From Emmonsiellopsis sp. PD_33 (taxonomy: Eukaryota > Ascomycota > Eurotiomycetes > Onygenales > Ajellomycetaceae), in NCBI GenBank assembly GCA_032988165.1, contig JANTQF010000596.1, positions 1 to 10,667 of the forward strand: DNA of 10,667 bases, read 5' to 3'. Position numbers and translations under genes: made by a program. The first letter of the stretch is position 1; each line of letters starts with the position of its first letter. Positions 1-7,696 of the stretch are shown piece by piece. The notes beneath the pieces are model-generated. The model had not been told where the DNA came from. It did no database searches and worked only from the letters and a program-made list of their open reading frames with translations.

Positions 1-134
1 TGCCGTGGGCCTTGTGTAATCGAAGCATCTTCCTCTGGAGGTGGTTGGGTAGAAGGGGAGGCTTCCCTTGAGTGGATTTGTGGAGCAAGGACTAATTCGA
101 TCTTTTTGGCCTGGAGGGTGCGCCTCCAGCTGAA
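1..134 (-). CDS. Possible partial exon of an unidentified gene leaving the left edge
   Basis: On the minus strand an open frame runs from 134 to the window edge. It is preceded by a typical 3' splice context: a long T/C tract ending TTATTCAG, with the AG at 135-136. Read in the frame starting TGG AGG CGC, it encodes a polar, Pro/Ser/Glu-rich segment (for example LQAKKIELVLAPQIH followed by an STQPPPEED-type stretch). I recognise no family. A GTATGG donor near 340 on the minus strand would join in frame to an upstream segment ending MGLSSSG, but the resulting intron of about 200 bp is long for this genome, so that join is speculative. The plus strand is also open here, rich in Trp/Cys/Gly, which looks more like a shadow. 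Could equally be non-coding. Confidence 0.25.
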
Positions 135-766
135 TAAGCAAGCAAAACGAAGAAAGAAACAAACAAAAAAAAGAGCATGAGGAAGTCTCAGGTATAGTTA
201 AATGACAGATGAAAATATCAACAAAGCAAAGCAAAAGGAAAAGGAAAAAAAGAAGGCCCCCGTTTTCTATTTCCTAGAAACCATAAATAAGATTGCTTGC
301 GGTATGGTGATTCCTCTTTACGCCTCTTCTTAATCCATTCCCATACCCAGAACTTGATAAACCCATTTTAAAATTCGGAATATTCTTCCCAAGCCTTTCA
401 GAAAAATAAATAAAACGCCTAATCCTAATGGTACCAAAGACGCCTGCCATGTTGTTGTATCTATCTCTTATTACTCCACGCCAGTGCAATTTTTCCTGCA
501 TGTATGCAACTCTATTTGGATCCGTACGCCGGAGACATATTTCCCACATTGCATCCGAGCCTGGTCTGCTTTATCGAGAGGGGAGGATTCTGGGGAAGGT
601 GGGATGTGTGGTGGGGTATATGGGTGTTGTAGCCTCTTATGTTTCCCGTGAGTTCGTAGTGTAGTGTAGGTGGGAGATGGTAAAAAAGGAATTCGTTGAC
701 GTGAAAGGGCAAAAAACCAATAGATTCTGACCCCGATGATGTGAAATGTGAAATAGTGAGGATACA
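135..766. other. Gene-free stretch: A-rich/pyrimidine-rich intergenic DNA
   Basis: No convincing gene was found. Positions 150-260 are purine-rich on the plus strand (A-tracts and AAGGAAAAGG-like runs), so the minus strand carries the CT-rich tracts typical of fungal promoters and leaders. That would fit a minus-strand gene beginning around or left of this point. The rest (270-766) has several short overlapping open frames on both strands with unremarkable, Arg/His/Tyr-rich translations and no domain-like pattern. It also contains the 3' flank of the Elongin A homologue, whose stop codon is at 767-769. Confidence 0.5.
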
Positions 767-1995
767 CTACACCGCTCGCCGCTTTTTGGGCATGATAAGG
801 GCCGATTCGGGGGCGGGCCGTTTTCTCACGGGTGGACGAGGCGGGTTGGCCGGCTTTTGGTCGTCTAGATTGAACTTGGGAATGTTGGGGAGTGGTTTTG
901 CGTTTGATGAATGGCTTTCTTCGGGTGGGCTGGCGTATGGGCCGATAGGAGGTGGCGAAGCGGCGGAAGTTTTGTATCTTCCTGCAACCGGTGGGCTGGA
1001 TTTCGCGATGATTGAGTGGTGAGGCGAGGGAGCGGGTGACGGGAGGGAATGTTGGTTTGATGACTTTGAATCTACGGTTCCGGTGCGAGTACTGGTACGC
1101 GTTGGTGTTGTTCCAGCTTGCGTAGCCCTTCCATCTTGTTTCGAAATCTTCGGCTCTGGGGGCCGTTTGTAATCCTCGACTAACGAACGAGGTGCCCTCA
1201 CAACCTGGGACGCGTTGTTATTGAGGCGATGGGTTGGGATACACAATTTGGTATTCCTCTTGACGAACGGAAGCCCTGACTTTTTCGGGGCTTGCCGAGG
1301 TAGCTTTGGTGTTTCAAATTTCCATCGAGGTGCCTGATTGTACGGGGTGAGTCCACGACCTCCGGATGGCTTGGCTGCTGGAACGAAAACAGGAGCGATA
1401 CCGCCCATTTTTCGATCAAGGAACGCATATTTTTGAATCGCAGTTGGCTTTTCTTTGGGAAGTTGCATTTTCCGAGTGTCTACGACTTTGGAGCCGTGCT
1501 TTGCCTTTTTGGAATCGAGACCGAGCAGGGCCAGCCTCATGCGCTCTGCGTCTTCGTCCACTTCTCTTGCGGTTTTCTCGAGGAGCTCATGGTAGACGTC
1601 ATACCAACTGTCAGGGTTTTTGGGGAGGACCAGTTCGTTGAAGCGGGGGACGTCGCGCTTGATAAATTCTATCCACAGTTCGGCATCGTATTCGAGAAGG
1701 TGCGGCGATTTGAGTTCTAGTTCATGCTGTTGGAGAAATACCTGTTAGTGAGACATGCACACATCCAAAAGGTGTATAGGGTGGCGGGTTTGAAGGTGGC
1801 ATACCAACTGCTCTGGATTCTCGATTTTGAGAAGGATAGGGCGGATGAGATCATAGCGGGCCAACCCGATGTCCTCGATCCCTACAAAGATGGTTAGAAA
1901 TGAGACTTCTAGCAGAGTAAATGAGGAGAGGACGTACGTTTTATGATCTTGATGCACGCCTTGCGGGCGAGCTGCAGTAGTGACGGAGCAGGCAT
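767..1995 (-). CDS. Elongin A homologue (RNA polymerase II transcription factor SIII subunit A)
   Basis: Exons on the minus strand are 1995-1938, 1881-1805 and 1726-767, giving 364 aa. Introns are 56 bp (GTACGT...TAG) and 78 bp (GTATGC...CTAACAG...CAACAG). The Elongin A domain covers about residues 1-100. It opens MPAPSLLQLARKACIKIIK, continues through IEDIGLARYDLIRPILLKI and NPEQLHELELKSPHL, and ends around LWIEFIKRDVPRF and WYDVYHELLEKTARE. In the family this region carries the BC-box/F-box-like segment that binds Elongin C. The complex promotes Pol II elongation and, in yeast (Ela1), acts in a ubiquitin ligase on stalled Pol II. From about residue 130 the protein is low-complexity, rich in Pro, Ser, Thr and Lys, ending with a basic motif (PVRKRP...PKKRRAV) resembling a nuclear localisation signal. 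The ATG at 1995 is chosen because it keeps the N-terminal helix in frame; an upstream ATG at 2008 is out of frame. Product assignment rests on the domain; specific function is inferred. Confidence 0.92.
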
Positions 1996-2198
1996 TTGGA
2001 CGACGCAAGGAAAAAGCGAGATAGGAGGAGGTTACATGGAGACGGCGGTAATGTGAGAGGAGTGCGGGAGTGGAGGACGGGCTGGGATATGGCGGGTGTG
2101 TTGCAACAGTTCTCTGGACATTGGTGAATGGTGTCGCTATCTTCGAGCAGGTTGAGTCGAGGTTCGAGTTGGCGCCGGGCGAACTGAGACGCGGGTGA

Positions 2199-2206
2199 TT
2201 ACGTCA
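2199..2206. promoter_or_regulatory. CRE/ATF-like site TTACGTCA
   Basis: The octamer TTACGTCA (TGACGTAA on the minus strand) lies about 205 bp upstream of the Elongin A start codon. This is a binding sequence for CREB/ATF-type bZIP factors (the AtfA family in Aspergillus). TGACGT-like elements are also common near fungal transcription starts. Position and orientation fit the minus-strand elongin gene, but a single 8-mer is weak evidence. Confidence 0.4.
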
Positions 2207-2433
2207 TCGCCATTAACTACATCGATTCATTCAGGAGTAAATATTCTGATATTCTAGTCTTATGTCGCTTGTTATTTCTACACTGCGAAGTTTGGCCGCG
2301 TCGTGGATGGACGGAATGGATGAATACCTCTATTTTCACCAGAAATCCGAGGACACCCTCCCAGATAGCTAGTTAAAAAGCAAACGATGCTGGCTGGCGT
2401 TCACTAACCTCCAAGTTCCAGGGGGGCTTTAAC
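2207..2433. other. Intergenic DNA without recognisable genes
   Basis: Part of the 1.1-kb divergent spacer between the elongin homologue and transporter 1. No long or family-like open frame is present on either strand. Some A/T-rich sequence near 2240-2280 could be core promoter material for the minus-strand gene. Nothing else was identified. Confidence 0.4.
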
Positions 2434-2501
2434 TGGAAATTAGGCGATATGCCGCTAAACGCTAGCGGGTCCACCGCGCTTCCCGGGGCTGCAGCACCCA
2501 A
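2434..2501 (+). promoter_or_regulatory. Compound dyad element, copy A (upstream of transporter 1)
   Basis: TGGAAATTAGGCG (2434-2446), 5 bp, CCGCTAAAC (2452-2460), 2 bp, TAGCG (2463-2467), then GGGGCTGC (2485-2492) and ACCCAA (2496-2501). It contains a perfect inverted repeat CCGCTA-AACGC-TAGCGG (2452-2468). TTAG(G)CG half-sites appear in alternating orientation, as expected for a site bound by a dimeric or multimeric factor. A near copy lies at 7513-7574 upstream of transporter 2, in the same orientation. A CreA-type CCGGGG overlaps at 2483-2488. It sits about 670 bp before the transporter 1 start codon. It could be an operator or a relic of a mobile element. Confidence 0.45.
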
Positions 2502-2877
2502 CCATTGCGGCGGGCAGGTTCGAGTCCAACCACCATCTCGACAACCTGTCGGCTAATACTTCACCATGCTCCATATGACATGGACACCCTCGATGATGAT
2601 TCAATTCGCGGCCTAATGCTGGACGACCAATGGTCTCAACTGCAATCACAACTTGGCAACTATCTTCGCCGACCAGTCACTAACCTGGCTATCCAGCTAA
2701 TTGCTGGCCGGCAGCTTAGCACAGGGACCAGCTGATGCTACCCTAGCAGCTATCCTGATCCCACGTACGACGGTCCCCTCACCTCCCCCTCACAATCGGC
2801 TATTGGGAGACTGGAGTACGAGCTTATCACATCCATCGCGCCGCGACCTTTAGGTGGCCCGCGGCTGTCAAGATACG
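2502..2877. other. Intergenic DNA upstream of transporter 1 with isolated regulatory-like motifs
   Basis: A GGCTAAT at 2551-2557 matches the GGCTAAW consensus of XlnR, the xylanolytic/pentose regulator. A CTGGAG at 2811-2816 matches the SYGGRG consensus of CreA, the carbon catabolite repressor. Both are short enough to occur by chance. A 51-codon open frame at 2580-2735 (plus) begins MDTLDDDSIRG; I recognise no family and do not call it a gene. Confidence 0.3.
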
Positions 2878-2905
2878 GGTGGATTCACGCAGTAGCAAAT
2901 CCACC
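2878..2905. promoter_or_regulatory. 8-bp inverted repeat GGTGGATT-N12-AATCCACC
   Basis: The arms at 2878-2885 and 2898-2905 are perfect reverse complements, separated by 12 bp. The element is about 230 bp upstream of the transporter 1 ATG, in promoter territory. GGATTCA also occurs twice as a direct repeat 30 bp apart (2881-2887 and 2911-2917). It may be a factor-binding dyad; function is unknown. Confidence 0.35.
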
Positions 2906-2954
2906 ATGCCGGATTCAGAGATTGTCGGTCGTCGTGAGTAGCTTCTCACTGGCC

Positions 2955-2963
2955 TAATAAAAA
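2955..2963 (+). promoter_or_regulatory. TATA-like box of transporter 1
   Basis: TAATAAAAA is the best A/T-rich core promoter candidate, 170 bp before the ATG. It is followed by a CT-rich leader (about 3000-3125), a common arrangement in highly regulated fungal genes. The assignment is positional only. Confidence 0.35.
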
Positions 2964-2990
2964 GACTCGTCGGCTACGGGATCTCTTATT

Positions 2991-3038
2991 ATGATGCCCT
3001 TCCACTCTGACAGCCAGAGATTTTGTCTTCTCAGATGA
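2991..3038 (+). other. Possible upstream ORF in the transporter 1 leader
   Basis: ATG ATG at 2991 opens a 15-codon frame ending in TGA at 3036-3038, about 95 bp before the main start. An additional minimal ATG-AAG-TAG lies at 3035-3043, overlapping its end. Whether these are transcribed depends on the start site; if the TATA-like box at 2955 is used, they sit at the very 5' end of the mRNA. Confidence 0.3.
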
Positions 3039-3132
3039 AGTAGTCGACAGTCGAACTCCTCTCCTGTCCGGCCCTTCACTTCATCGTCAACGTTCTCCTG
3101 ACCAGACCCTCTCGGGCAACAGCTCTTCAAAC

Positions 3133-5104
3133 ATGGGTTCCTTCGACCACGATGCTGAAGACTACAAGCCTGATGCGAAAGCCGGCGAGATCAGGTCTGA
3201 AGCCCTTGCCGCAACCGCTAAAGAGCACAGCTTGGACGTGCGCACCGCTTTAAAGCTTTACCCAAAAGCTGCGGCATGGTCCTTTTTCTTCTCCCTCGGC
3301 GTTATCATGACGGGCTTTGACCCTCAGATTATTGCGAATCTCTATGGCGTGCCAAAATTCCAGCGGGATTTCGGTTATCCTTTCGAGGATGGGTGGTTGA
3401 TATCAGCGGCATGGCAGTCAGGCCTCAGGTGAGCTAGGCATTTGTTGGCTCCATATTTCATAGACGGGATACTGATTTGATTGCCTTATCGAACAGCATG
3501 GGAAGCCCAATTGGCCAAGTTGTGGGAGCATTAGCAGCCACCTATCCGATGGAATGGTTTGGGAGGAAGAAAACGTTTGCGGTATGTCTTGTTTAAATTA
3601 CACAGCGGAAACCAAAACGAATGCTGATCTATATTTCTGGACTTCTTAGGCTTGCGTGGTTCTTACGGCTGGTTGCGTCTTCATCCAATTCTTTGCGCGT
3701 TCCTTGCCTGTTTTGATTACTGGTGAGCTCCTTGGAGGCTTGGTTCTGGGATCATACGCTGTAATTGCTCCCTCATATGCGTCGGAGGTGTGTCCCGTTG
3801 CTCTACGCGGTATTTTAACGGCATATGTGAATCTTTGCTTTGTTATCGGCCAGTTCATTGCAAACGGTATCTCAGCCGGCACACATGGGCTTGAGACCCA
3901 TTGGGCATATAGTATCCCTTTTGCGACCCAGTGGTTCTGGGCAGCTGTGATTCTGGCTGGAGTCTTCTTTGCTCCCGAAAGTCCCTGGTGGCTTGTAAGA
4001 AAGGGACGACTAGAAGATGCTGAAAAGTCCCTACGACGGCTTGCATCCTCGAGTGTCGATGTCAAACCTACCTTGGTAAGTCTGCAAGTCCCATATTCAT
4101 GGAATTGGATTGATGTACTGAGCCCAGACATGTCGCGGTTAGGCAATGATTATCGAGACCGATCGCCTTGAACAAGAAATGGAAGCTGGAACTACCTTCC
4201 GTGATTGCTTTAACAAATCCAATCGCCGTCGCACTGAGATTGCTGTTGGTGTTTACACCATCCAAGTCCTGAGCGGAATTTACTTAATTGGATATTCCAA
4301 TTACTTCTTTACATGTAAGTAAATAATTCCTCTTCTTAAGCGAGATCAAGCTAATCCTTTCCAGTGGCTGGCCTTCCTACCGACGATGCTTTTAACATGG
4401 GCGTAAGTGAATTAAATCTATCCATCAACCGCGGGGAAACCACATCTAACCCTCATACTCTTCCAGGTCGGTTTTCTCGGCGTCGGATTCCTAGGCTGCA
4501 TCATATCCTGGGTTCTGATCGCATACTTTGGCCGTCGTATCATTTACAGCTCCGGCCTAGCTGGCCTGGCCGTTATCCTCCTCACCATCGCCATTCTCGA
4601 CTGCGTGCCTAACTACGAACAACGGCCCAGCGTTATCTGGGCACAGTCATCCATAATGCTTCTGTGGAACTTCGTCTACGATCTTTCCGTCGGACCAGTC
4701 TGTTTCGTCATCCTGTGCGAATGCTCCGCGACCAAAGTCCGTGGTAAAACTATTGCCATTGCCACCGCCATTCAGGCTCTCTTTGGTATCGTCATGACTG
4801 TTGCAATTCCTTATATGATCAATCCGGATGCCGGGAATATGCGGGGGAAGCTTGGTTTCTTTTTCGGGGTAAGTCTCAATTTCCTTGTTAAACCCCTCCC
4901 CTTCCCCCTCAGGAGGGGTTTGTTTGTATTCTAAACCCTAACAACAAATCCCAGGGCCTTGCCGCCATTTGCTGGGTGTGGACATTCTTCCGAGTCCCAG
5001 AGACCAAGGGGCGCACCTACGAGGAGCTTGATATTATGTTCGAACAGAAAGTTCCCACGAGAGAGTTCAAAACGTACAAAGCTATCCCGCTGGACCATAT
5101 ATAA
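3133..5104 (+). CDS. MFS sugar transporter, maltose/alpha-glucoside:H+ symporter type (transporter 1)
   Basis: Seven exons: 3133-3428, 3497-3581, 3650-4075, 4143-4314, 4365-4402, 4467-4868 and 4955-5104; 522 aa. The six introns are 68, 68, 67, 50, 64 and 86 bp with GT-AG ends. This is a plasma-membrane 12-helix carrier of the sugar porter family. Visible motifs are MTGFDPQIIANLYGVPKFQ in helix 1 (the maltose-permease version of the GYD motif), WFGRKKTF (about 119-126) after helix 2, APSYASEVCPVALRG (about 167-180), PESPWWLVRKGR (236-247) before the central loop, FGRRIIY (360-366) after helix 8, and PETKGRTYEELD (488-499) after helix 12. Length is normal for the family. The N-terminal 45 residues are hydrophilic and cytosolic. 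Substrate is inferred as an alpha-glucoside (maltose-like), because the sequence resembles fungal MAL-type permeases; the exact sugar cannot be read from sequence. Confidence 0.93.
4890..4921 (+). repeat. Perfect 10-bp hairpin inside transporter 1 intron 6
   Basis: AAACCCCTCC (4890-4899) and GGAGGGGTTT (4912-4921) are exact reverse complements around a 12-nt C/T-rich loop. It lies wholly in the last and longest intron (4869-4954, 86 bp), between the donor GTAAGT and the branch-like CTAAC (4937-4941). In pre-mRNA it would form a stable G/C-rich stem that shortens the donor-to-branch distance. No function is known to me. Confidence 0.6.
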
Positions 5105-5295
5105 GTTGGGTTGGCGGGGGAGAAGAAAGGCATGTTGTGTGGGTTTGAAATTTTATCATATGAGCCTCCCTGTTTGAAGCGTAGCGTAGCGTTGTGTTAT
5201 GTTATGTTCCTTTTCTGTTCCTTTTTGAACTTGTTAATTAATATAAGATATGAGCAATGGCAGCGAATTGAACTTGCACGAGGTGAGATTCAATC

Positions 5296-5301
5296 AATAA
5301 A
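5296..5301 (+). terminator. Candidate polyadenylation signal AATAAA for transporter 1
   Basis: AATAAA lies about 190 bp after the stop codon in T/A-rich sequence. Fungal poly(A) signals are loose, so this is a positional suggestion only. Confidence 0.3.
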
Positions 5302-5920
5302 TTAATGTACCTATCTATCACTATCCGCGGTGACGATACCATGGTCCATCTAGTCCATCCCCTACGCTGCAGGTAGTTAAAGTGGCAGTGGTTTATTGTT
5401 GTTGTGATCGATGGTGTTTTCATTAGTTAGTACACTCATTCTCATCCCTGCTTAACTACGCCTTCTGCACAAGAGTTTACGATGCAGCTTGTTGTTTAGG
5501 GATAGGGGGTGGAAGGGGGCTTGAGCTGTGAGGTAAAAGGAGTGAGCGGGTCAAGGCTGTGTGGCGTGATTATGCCAAAACTGAGCGAAGCGTCGGGATG
5601 CTTCAGATAAAGCTCACGCGATGTATCTCATTATCAAAAGATCTCGCAGTGTTTCCTTGGATTGCTGGAAAGTTATCTTGTGCTAGTTACGTGGGATTGC
5701 GGGGTGGATATTGAGATCTGTTTTGCGTTTGCTGATAGGATGGAGAGGAACAGGGAATAATAAAATATGGATAACTAGTTACCATTGAGTCGGCAATATC
5801 CCTGCTTCTACTGTGAGAGCTTGGAGAGATACCGCCCTAGAATATTTGTGTTGGTTAGAAAATCCCAGCTGAAAAGATGGTGAACGGATGGTTTGGTTTC
5901 GAATCATATCAGATCTCAGG

Positions 5921-5936
5921 TCCTCCGTACGGAGGA
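5921..5936. promoter_or_regulatory. 16-bp perfect palindrome TCCTCCGTACGGAGGA
   Basis: The sequence equals its own reverse complement across 16 bp and contains everted CCG-TA-CGG triplets. Zn2Cys6 binuclear-cluster regulators of fungi bind paired CGG triplets; everted forms are known for some (for example the Pdr1/Pdr3 site TCCGCGGA, which here would carry 2 extra bases). No gene start lies next to it. It sits about 80 bp beyond the 3' end of the pseudogene. Confidence 0.35.
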
Positions 5937-6012
5937 ATGCAGCATAAAAGACTGGCTTTGGGAAATGACACCAGGATCCTAGAGAACCAGAATTGTTTGA
6001 ATTGAATAATAT

Positions 6013-7100
6013 CTATTTTGATTGAACATCTGGAGTATCAACCGCAACCCCCACCGTACTTACAGCCTCTTCCAAAGGAAAGGTACGAGGAATGAGATTG
6101 TCCAGGGTCAAGGCACTGCTACTGAGCGCAGAGATGCCTGATGATAGCCAGCCATATGTCTCCCTAACTGTTGATATATTTTGTATCGATCTATCCAATT
6201 CCAAGGTTAGCTAGCATTTGTAATGTGCTTCCGGCTCCAGTACATTCGAAAGCAGCGTCTGGAGCAAAATATTCACCAGGAATAGTTTTCATATCTGTTG
6301 CGCCTTTTCTTCTTTAAGCTATATAGGCGGCTTGATACGTCTACCATGATGGCACAGGCTCTCTTGCAGACTCAAGACATTTTGGTTCTAGGTCTGTAAT
6401 CAGAATGCCCGAAGCGTGAGAGGCTACCAGCGCAATAAAGTAGTCCGATGAGACCCGTTTCACAGATCACAGCTCTAAGGCCATGCATCACCACAGAGAG
6501 AGGCTCGAGAACAGCCCCTTGGGAGTAGGTCAGATTGTTTAGGGGTCTTCAATGGACCAGTTAGTAGTTACGTCTAACAGACTGAATATGCTGTGACCCG
6601 TACATGTGAATCAAACGTGCGGGAGCACCTTGAACAGTTGAATCTGATTCCTCGTAATGATATACACCCGTAAAATGGACGTCCTTGCAGATATTACAAT
6701 AGCCGTCACTGCAAAGGAAAGAATTCCCATAGGTGACAGGTAGTTCAAGGGCCACTTGATTGTCTATGATGTGAGGTTAGATACACACAGTTCGCAATAT
6801 CTAGTTATATGGTGAGGGACCTACCAAGCTAGAGATTGTCCACACATCTTCTTGAGTAAGGAGACAGTCACGGGTAAAAAGCTGATGCGCCCTGCTCTGC
6901 CAGATTTCCAGAAGTGGATAACCTTCCCGAACCTTCAACATGACGGCATCACGAAACAGCGCAGCCTTGGTTGGTGTAATTACCCGCCCACATACGCCCG
7001 TAGCTTCGATGTAGATCAAGACTTGGCCATCTCCAGGCGTTTGGATTGGTGCATCCACGATTCGAAGCTGACGGTGGTGTGTGACCTGCAGCGCCGGGTT
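6013..7100 (-). pseudogene. Decayed zinc-dependent medium-chain polyol dehydrogenase (sorbitol/xylitol/L-arabinitol type)
   Basis: Reading 7100 to 6013 on the minus strand and hopping frames gives an ordered set of family blocks. These are NPALQV...DAPIQTPGDGQVLI and IEATGVCG (catalytic-zinc Cys region, 7100-6987); a relic 61-bp intron (6824-6764: GTAGGT, CTAAC, TAG); QVALELP and LCSDGYCNICKDVHFTGVY (structural zinc lobe); SQGAVLEPLSVVMHGLRAV (about 6520-6466); VICETGLIG (Rossmann turn); ILITDLEPKCLESA; APDAAFECTG; GDIWLAII; and TLDNLIPRTFPLEEAV near the C-terminus. Damage is extensive. There are in-frame stops in almost every block and at least three frameshifts. The N-terminal Ser-Asp-Val-His region after CG is scrambled. 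Two of the four structural-zinc cysteines are changed (Tyr and Ser). The GxGxxG is changed to ETGLIG. About ten residues are missing before the Rossmann strand and about fifty after FECTG. Working relatives oxidise sugar alcohols with NAD+ in the pentose/polyol pathway. No functional product is expected. Confidence 0.87.
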
Positions 7101-7512
7101 GCGGAGGTGGGGATGGGTTGCAAAGGGATGAACGGAGTGGCGGCGTTTCCAAGCCGGGATATCAACAATGGCAACTTATCCGAGTCTTCCTGGCAGCTTC
7201 TCTTGCCCGGTGCTGCTGAGTATGGCCGCCTTTTGGCATCCTGGATAGTATCCAAGCAGATATGGACATGCCCTCATGCCTACAGCTAAAGTCTGCCAAC
7301 AGTCCCGGCTCCTAGCTCATGCACATGGATGGCTTTGGACGAATCATCCGGCCGAGTTCGGGAGAGCTGATCGGGAGCTTGCATGGTGTTGGTGCTGCTG
7401 AGGACGGCGCGAGGAATCAGGATGTTGTGTCGGAGATTCGCCAAGAGAGGCGGTGGGTGGGGTTCGCCCAGTAGTTAGGGCTCCCTTGGGCGGTGGCGAC
7501 CCCTAGAAGCCT
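7101..7512. other. Intergenic DNA between the dehydrogenase pseudogene and transporter 2
   Basis: No family-like gene was recognised. A long plus-strand open frame (6852-7289) runs antisense over the pseudogene N-terminus and into this stretch; it mirrors the G/C-rich relic and shows no domain pattern. GTGGGG at about 7106 and about 7456 fit the CreA consensus SYGGRG. The region would originally have been the shared divergent promoter of the dehydrogenase (minus) and transporter 2 (plus). Confidence 0.4.
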
Positions 7513-7574
7513 TGGAAGTTAGGCGGTCTCTCCGCTAAACAGTTAGCGTCTGTTTAGGGGGGGCTGCTACCCAA
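7513..7574 (+). promoter_or_regulatory. Compound dyad element, copy B (upstream of transporter 2)
   Basis: TGGAAGTTAGGCG (7513-7525), 6 bp, CCGCTAAAC (7532-7540), 3 bp, TAGCG (7544-7548), then GGGGCTGC (7560-7567) and ACCCAA (7569-7574). Three nested dyads are visible: GCGG-TCTCT-CCGC (7523-7535, with CGG-N5-CCG triplets), CGCTAA-ACAG-TTAGCG (7533-7548), and CTAAACAG-N7-CTGTTTAG (7535-7557). It matches copy A at 2434-2501 in order, orientation and nearly all non-spacer bases. It sits 360 bp before the transporter 2 ATG. It may be a Zn2Cys6 or similar operator; a mobile-element terminus is the alternative. Confidence 0.5.
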
Positions 7575-7582
7575 ATCTTCTT

Positions 7583-7611
7583 CCCCAGATCCACCTCCGT
7601 CATTTCCCCAG
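7583..7611 (-). promoter_or_regulatory. Paired CreA-type sites in the transporter 2 promoter
   Basis: CCCCAG (CTGGGG on the minus strand) occurs at 7583-7588 and again at 7606-7611, each inside the repeated 9-mer TTCCCCAGA. A further CTCCAC (GTGGAG) lies at 7685-7690. All three match SYGGRG, and paired sites are the arrangement associated with functional carbon catabolite repression in Aspergillus. This fits a sugar-transporter promoter. Confidence 0.45.
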
Positions 7612-7696
7612 ACCCGAATGACGCTGATGTCTTCTGCCAGGAACACTGCGTCAAACATTCTGACAACTTCCGATCATCCCACTTCTCCACATAGAC

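Larger units (their letters stand above)
5105..6012. other. Gene-free 3' flank of transporter 1 and downstream of the pseudogene
   Basis: About 0.9 kb with no family-like open frame. The first 200 bp are T-rich 3' UTR-like sequence, ending near an AATAAA at 5296-5301. The remainder holds short low-quality frames only, and one perfect palindrome at 5921-5936 (listed separately). The two flanking units converge here: transporter 1 reads in from the left and the dehydrogenase pseudogene from the right. Confidence 0.5.

Noticed and set aside
741..1720. Several plus-strand ORFs (741-1022, 1366-1641, 1433-1720)
   Set aside because: Shadows of the Elongin A exon 3 on the minus strand; rich in Trp/Cys/Phe and without domain features.
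2515..2530. tRNA-like B box (GGTTCGAGTCC)
   Set aside because: The flanking bases do not form a T-arm stem (two mismatches in five), no acceptor stem pairs, and no A box lies at a suitable distance upstream.
2551..2557. XlnR site GGCTAAT as proof of pentose control
   Set aside because: A single degenerate heptamer is expected by chance in a window of this size; mentioned only as a motif.
2580..2735. 51-codon plus-strand ORF beginning MDTLDDDSIRG
   Set aside because: Composition is protein-like, but there is no family resemblance, no leader or splice context, and it lies within the promoter region of transporter 1.
3646..4146. 166-aa minus-strand ORF
   Set aside because: Antisense shadow of transporter 1 exon 3, which carries clear sugar-porter motifs on the plus strand.
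6852..7289. 145-aa plus-strand ORF
   Set aside because: It runs antisense to the recognisable N-terminal blocks of the dehydrogenase pseudogene and has no domain-like pattern; treated as a shadow.
7513..7574. Helitron or hAT transposon terminus
   Set aside because: The nested dyads are suggestive, but no paired terminal repeat, target-site duplication, CTRR end or transposase fragment was found in the window. Kept only as an alternative explanation of the shared element.
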